Shown here: one piece after another, positions 5,626 to 7,194 of the stretch
Numbering within the stretch: the stretch's first letter is position 1
How the letters are laid out: the number at the start of each line of letters is the position of its first letter
From: Bacteroidales bacterium UBA1458
Lineage (GTDB): Bacteria > Bacteroidota > Bacteroidia > Bacteroidales > VadinHA17
Direction: 5' to 3'
DNA length: 7,194 bases
Assembly: GCA_002325785.1 (NCBI GenBank)
Contig: DCSU01000090.1
Location: forward strand, 839-8,032
Position numbers and translations under genes: made by a program
The notes under the pieces: model-generated
Seen by the model: the letters and a program-made list of their open reading frames with translations, nothing else
Told to the model about the DNA's origin: nothing
The model's database searches: none

Positions 5626-6925
5626 TTGAGCCTCTTAATTTATGGCCCATCCCGATAAGTGATGAGCCAATCATGCAGTCGAGGCACCGGTGATGCCTGC
5701 ACCAGTATGTTCTGAGTTCCAGGAGGGCCTGGGAAGCGAATGCCGATTCGGGCCGGAGGCCTGCTTCGGTAAAGTCGGTCACCACGCTGTTCTCTTCCGG
5801 TGGTATAGAATCGAGTATGTCTAAGGCCAGGTCACATCTCTCCTGCTGTTGTCTGAGTCTTCCGAAGACGAACAACATCGGGGCCACGGCATTAATTATC
5901 AGAAGGTCAACCGACTCTCTTCCTGCGCGGCCTGCAGTGGCTGAGACCTCCCTGCCAAACATATAGTGAGTATTCCAGTATGCCGAGGCCCTGACAGCCA
6001 GCAACCTCCTGATGCTTTCGGTATCGCGGCATTCGAGCACCCTTGAGAAGAGCCCCTCGGTGCGGGTTAGCAGCGCGGCCAGCTGTGAGAGCCTGACTGT
6101 GGGAAAATTTGCCGGCCGAAGGCGGTGGAACTTCCACATCCAGCCATCGACGGGCTTGAGTGAGTACTTAGACTTCAGCACCCTGTACTCCCTGGTGAGG
6201 AGAAGGTAATAGTCATCCGTCACCGCCTCTCTGAAGAGCGCTTCGTCAAGCAGTCCGGCAGTGCCGAAGAGAAGCGCCTCTGCCTGCACCAGGTTGTCAG
6301 CGTGCTTCCTGATGATCTTCAGCGGCAGTCGCGATGCCAGCATCTCAAACGGGTCGGTGTTGACTCTGAACCCGAAATATCGGGAGATAAGCCTGTAGAG
6401 AGTCTCCTCCCAGTCGTTCTCCGTCTTCTCCAACATCTCCCTGATCTCGCTGCTCTTTCGTTCCAGCCGGTCAACGGCAAGCGACCAGAGCCAGTGTTTT
6501 ACCATGAAGCCGTCGGCCTTGCCTATCATACCCGCACAGGCCAGGACAGAAGGGTTATTGACAAAATCGAGGTAGTTCTCCCACAGTACCGGATCGTACT
6601 CCAGCCGCGCCGTCAGCAGCTGGCGGCCAGACGCTGTGAAGACACTGGCATCATCGTTGTAAACGAGGTGGAGTATGACATTGTCATAGGCGTGGTCAGT
6701 GTGATGGCCGTGACGGTACCAGTCCGAGGAGTTGATGTGTATCTCAGTGTTGCCGGCCCATGCAGTACCGCTAATCATCAGGCGGGTGTTAAAGAAATCA
6801 GGACCGGAGTCGCGGTTGTAATCTCCCGGAGTGATCACCTCTATAGGTAAGGATTCACTGTCACACAGCCGACCGGCATCAAAGAACCGGTTTTTCCACA
6901 CCCAGTGGAGGAACTCTTCTTTCAT
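5603..6925 (-). CDS. DUF2851 family protein of unknown function
   Basis: A 440-residue protein, probably soluble, which I recognise as DUF2851, widespread in Bacteroidota and without an assigned function. The N-terminus MKEEFLHWVWKNR is the usual family start. Conserved-looking blocks are DSGPDFFNTRLMI at 39-51, WAGNTEIHINSSDWYRHGHH at 56-75, D-HAYDNVILHLVY at 77-89, and a C-terminal cysteine/histidine cluster C409, H411, H412, C414, C417 followed by GSSLIGMGHKLRG. The PD...ExH arrangement (Asp43, Glu61, His63) recalls PD-(D/E)XK nuclease folds, and the Cys cluster could bind a metal; both are inferences. The frame stays open to an ATG at 7015, but the extra 30 residues overlap a consensus promoter at 6952-6983 and an inverted repeat, so the ATG at 6925 is chosen; an in-frame ATG at 6949 lies too close to the predicted transcription start. 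It has no Shine-Dalgarno sequence. The neighbours rpsO and pnp give no clear clue to function. Confidence 0.88.
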   Translation of the reverse strand: MKEEFLHWVWKNRFFDAGRLCDSESLPIEVITPGDYNRDSGPDFFNTRLMISGTAWAGNTEIHINSSDWYRHGHHTDHAYDNVILHLVYNDDASVFTASGRQLLTARLEYDPVLWENYLDFVNNPSVLACAGMIGKADGFMVKHWLWSLAVDRLERKSSEIREMLEKTENDWEETLYRLISRYFGFRVNTDPFEMLASRLPLKIIRKHADNLVQAEALLFGTAGLLDEALFREAVTDDYYLLLTREYRVLKSKYSLKPVDGWMWKFHRLRPANFPTVRLSQLAALLTRTEGLFSRVLECRDTESIRRLLAVRASAYWNTHYMFGREVSATAGRAGRESVDLLIINAVAPMLFVFGRLRQQQERCDLALDILDSIPPEENSVVTDFTEAGLRPESAFASQALLELRTYWCRHHRCLDCMIGSSLIGMGHKLRGSSSIFLEP

Positions 6926-6951
6926 AACGGTAAAATTAAAATGCAGCATAC

Positions 6952-6983
6952 CAAAGATAAGAAGAAAAGAATAATGGAGCAAA
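6952..6983 (-). promoter_or_regulatory. Promoter of the DUF2851 gene (Bacteroidota sigma consensus)
   Basis: On the minus strand TTTG (6983-6980), a 20-base spacer and TATCTTTG (6959-6952) match the consensus. The predicted start of transcription is near 6945, giving a leader of about 20 bases to the ATG at 6925. Confidence 0.78.
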
Positions 6984-6998
6984 AGAATCAGAGAGCCG

Positions 6999-7020
6999 TG
7001 ACCATGGGATTCCATGGTCA
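6999..7020. promoter_or_regulatory. 9-bp perfect inverted repeat between the LuxR-type gene and DUF2851
   Basis: TGACCATGG (6999-7007) and CCATGGTCA (7012-7020) pair perfectly around the 4-base spacer GATT. It lies 16 bases upstream of the DUF2851 -33 element and about 25 bases after the stop of the LuxR-type gene. It may be an operator, or the hairpin of a weak terminator; on the minus strand a short T-rich stretch follows only about 15 bases later and includes the -33 element. Confidence 0.45.
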
Positions 7021-7044
7021 GCAGCGGCCCCGGGAAAGGAAAAT

Positions 7045-7194
7045 TTAAATTATGCCCTTGGAAATGGCGGTTTTGATAAGTGCCGCAGTATTTTTTGCAT
7101 TGAACTTAAGCAACAGATTTTTCCGGTGACTATCTACCGTCCAGGTGCTGATGAATAACTTATCGGCGATTTCCTGGTTGGTAAGGCCATCGGC
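7045..7194 (-). CDS. LuxR/NarL-type response regulator, C-terminal fragment (cut by window edge)
   Basis: The last 49 codons and TAA stop of a gene that continues beyond the right edge. The residues form the C-terminal three-quarters of a LuxR-type DNA-binding domain: LTNQEIADKLFIS at 4-16 holds the first two helices, STWTVDSHRKNLLLKF at 16-31 is the turn and recognition helix, and NTAALIKTAISKGII closes the domain as in two-component regulators of the NarL/FixJ group. The dimerisation/recognition pattern T-V-x-x-H-R-K-N-L-L-x-K-F is typical of Bacteroidota members. The N-terminal receiver domain, if present, is outside the window, so it could instead be another LuxR-domain protein. It lies upstream of DUF2851 in the same direction, 119 bases away, but that gene has its own promoter. 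Confidence 0.85.
   Translation of the reverse strand, partial: ADGLTNQEIADKLFISTWTVDSHRKNLLLKFNAKNTAALIKTAISKGII

Noticed and set aside
6926..7015. 30-codon hydrophobic N-terminal extension of DUF2851 that could be read as a signal peptide
   Set aside because: It overlaps the promoter and starts inside the inverted repeat. The family begins at MKEEFLH, so the apparent hydrophobic segment is translated regulatory DNA.

Overview
The window looks like chromosomal core sequence from a member of the Bacteroidota, probably the Bacteroidales; I cannot name a genus. Three observations support this. Start sites lack clear Shine-Dalgarno sequences and sit behind AT-rich leaders. Four intergenic regions carry the Bacteroidota promoter pattern (a -33 TTTG/TTG and a -7 TAnnTTTG about 20 bases apart). 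The protein families, namely a DUF2851 protein, a stand-alone deoxynucleoside kinase of the DNPFL type and an OmpA-like/TPR lipoprotein, are typical of that phylum. All recognised genes lie on the minus strand, so transcription runs from high to low coordinates.

Layout in transcription order. (1) 7194-7045: last 49 codons of a LuxR/NarL-type helix-turn-helix protein, cut by the window edge. (2) 6925-5603: a DUF2851 protein of unknown function with its own consensus promoter and a 9-bp inverted repeat upstream. (3) 5349-5080: rpsO (ribosomal protein bS15), with a consensus promoter and a strong intrinsic terminator. (4) 4987-2735: pnp (polynucleotide phosphorylase), in the widespread rpsO-pnp order, with no clear promoter of its own, a 12-bp palindrome in its leader, and a strong terminator. 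(5) 2564-1920: a deoxynucleoside kinase with its own promoter. (6) 1798-92: an outer-membrane-type lipoprotein with an OmpA-like segment and TPR-like repeats, followed by a terminator. A short GC-rich hairpin at 1-24 resembles small repeats scattered in Bacteroidota genomes.

How the genes fit together: rpsO and pnp form the translation/RNA-turnover pair familiar from many bacteria. Here the terminator between them suggests that pnp depends on partial read-through or on an unrecognised promoter. The kinase salvages deoxynucleosides, and pnp releases nucleoside diphosphates from RNA, so both feed nucleotide pools, but they look like separate transcription units. The lipoprotein and the DUF2851 gene have no evident functional link to the others.

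I see no mobile element, CRISPR array, tRNA or rRNA, and no convincing new multi-gene system. The points most worth following are a PD...ExH pattern in the DUF2851 protein that recalls PD-(D/E)XK nucleases, the regulatory layout of rpsO-pnp, the palindromes upstream of pnp and DUF2851, and an unusual Shine-Dalgarno-like site upstream of rpsO.
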